Source of the DNA: CAZIVE01 sp964542435 | GTDB lineage: Bacteria; Bacteroidota; Bacteroidia; Bacteroidales; Tannerellaceae | DNA length: 7,868 nucleotides | Direction of reading: 5' to 3' | NCBI GenBank assembly: GCA_964542435.1 | Contig: CAZIVE010000123.1 | Span: forward strand, 1 to 7,868 | Part shown: positions 7,530 through 7,868 of the stretch, piece after piece | Layout of the letters: each line of letters begins with the position of its first letter | How positions within the stretch are numbered: position 1 is the stretch's first letter | Notes under the pieces: generated by a model | The model's database searches: none | What the model was told of the DNA's origin: nothing | What the model saw: only the letters and a program-made list of their open reading frames with translations | Translations under genes and position numbers: made by a program

Positions 7530-7708
7530 ATCTGGTGTAAGATGTTTCTTTCGTACCTGCTGAGTCAGCTTTTATTAAAACTAAGTATTAACCGAGTCAA
7601 CCTTCTTCTTGAATAAGACTTCATGTAGTCAACCTTTTTCGTTAAACTACAGGCATTCCCCCTCACGGGAATCACGTAAAATGTTTAAAAGGGTAGTCCC
7701 GCGCATGG
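7530..7708. other. intergenic region without a convincing gene
   Basis: No coding frame of credible length or composition, and no tRNA-like or other RNA fold, was recognised. It contains the short direct and inverted repeats listed at 7595-7650. Its right end, about 7672-7708, reads on the minus strand as a degenerate continuation of the 42-bp repeat that follows (DFHARDYPFKHF against DFPPRISILQP). Confidence 0.5.
7595..7650. repeat. short direct repeat with embedded inverted repeats
   Basis: AGTCAACCTT occurs at 7595-7604 and again at 7627-7636, 32 bp apart, each followed by a similar TTC-containing tract. GACTTCATGTAGTC (7617-7630) is a near-perfect 14-bp dyad with one mismatched pair. GTAGTCAAC (7625-7633) can pair imperfectly with GTTAAACTAC (7641-7650) across a CTTTTTC loop. 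This could be a protein-binding site, a weak bidirectional terminator or remnant mobile DNA; nothing decides between these. Confidence 0.4.
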
Positions 7709-7868
7709 AAATCCATTTTACACGGTTGTAAAATCGAAATTCGTGGAGGAAAATCCATTTTACACGGTTGCAAAATCGAAATTCGTGGAGGAAAATCCAT
7801 TTTACATGGTTGCAAAATCGAAATTCGTGGAGGAAAATCCATTTTGCAAGACTGTAAAGCCAAATTCC
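7709..7868. repeat. 42-bp tandem repeat array, truncated by the right edge
   Basis: Three full units (7709-7750, 7751-7792, 7793-7834) and a diverged partial fourth (7835-7868, 34 nt) follow each other without spacers. Units 1 and 2 differ at one base, as do units 2 and 3; unit 4 has several changes. In unit 1, ATTTTACA (7715-7722) and TGTAAAAT (7727-7734) form a perfect 8-bp stem with a CGGT loop; later units keep it imperfectly. Because 42 is divisible by 3, the minus strand stays open as a 14-residue repeat, KMDFPPRISILQPC, ending at a TGA at 7674-7672. The only start codon in view is a TTG at 7863 with no supporting leader, so I treat this as repeat DNA and not as a gene; a coding frame entering from beyond the right edge cannot be ruled out. 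The lack of unique spacers excludes a CRISPR array. Confidence 0.9.

Noticed and set aside
7672..7863. Minus-strand 63-codon frame with 14-residue repeats as a gene
   Set aside because: It consists only of the 42-bp tandem repeats and a degenerate unit, with a TTG start and no visible leader. The frame may continue past the right edge, so it is reported as a repeat.
7709..7868. CRISPR array
   Set aside because: The units are directly adjacent, with no unique spacers between conserved repeats, and no cas genes are in view.

Overview
The window looks like a chromosomal segment of a Bacteroidota bacterium, most likely order Bacteroidales. Both likely promoters carry the TAnnTTTG -7 element typical of that phylum, translation starts lie in A/T-rich leaders without clear Shine-Dalgarno sequences, and the protein families fit gut or oral Bacteroidales. 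The genus cannot be read from the sequence alone.

Layout. Positions 1-1910 (minus strand) hold the first 636 codons of a large membrane-anchored protein: one N-terminal transmembrane helix, about 400 residues resembling AsmA-type periplasmic proteins, then a peptidoglycan glycosyltransferase (GT51) domain. Its 3' end lies beyond the left edge. A 162-bp intergenic region (1911-2072) carries divergent promoters. To the right, on the plus strand, are a cytidylate-kinase-like P-loop protein (2073-2714) and two tandemly duplicated family 3 glycoside hydrolases (2747-5068 and 5140-7470). A strong hairpin terminator or attenuator separates the duplicates, and another terminator follows the second. 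The last 340 bp hold no convincing gene. They contain short direct and inverted repeats and then a 42-bp tandem repeat array that runs off the right edge.

How the genes relate. The kinase-like gene and the first hydrolase are 32 bp apart with no terminator between them, so they are probably co-transcribed. The second hydrolase has no recognisable promoter in its 33-bp leader and may depend on read-through of the hairpin. The two hydrolases look like cell-envelope enzymes releasing sugars from the end of a glycan. The first is a predicted lipoprotein. The second has lost the lipobox cysteine and should be a soluble periplasmic or exported protein, so the pair may have split by location. No SusC/SusD genes or regulator are visible, so this is not a classical polysaccharide utilisation locus within the window.

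No wholly new system is evident. The points most worth a second look are the AsmA-like/GT51 architecture, the lipoprotein/soluble split and active-site loop divergence of the GH3 pair, and the 42-bp repeat array whose units can form hairpins and also stay open as an in-frame 14-residue repeat.
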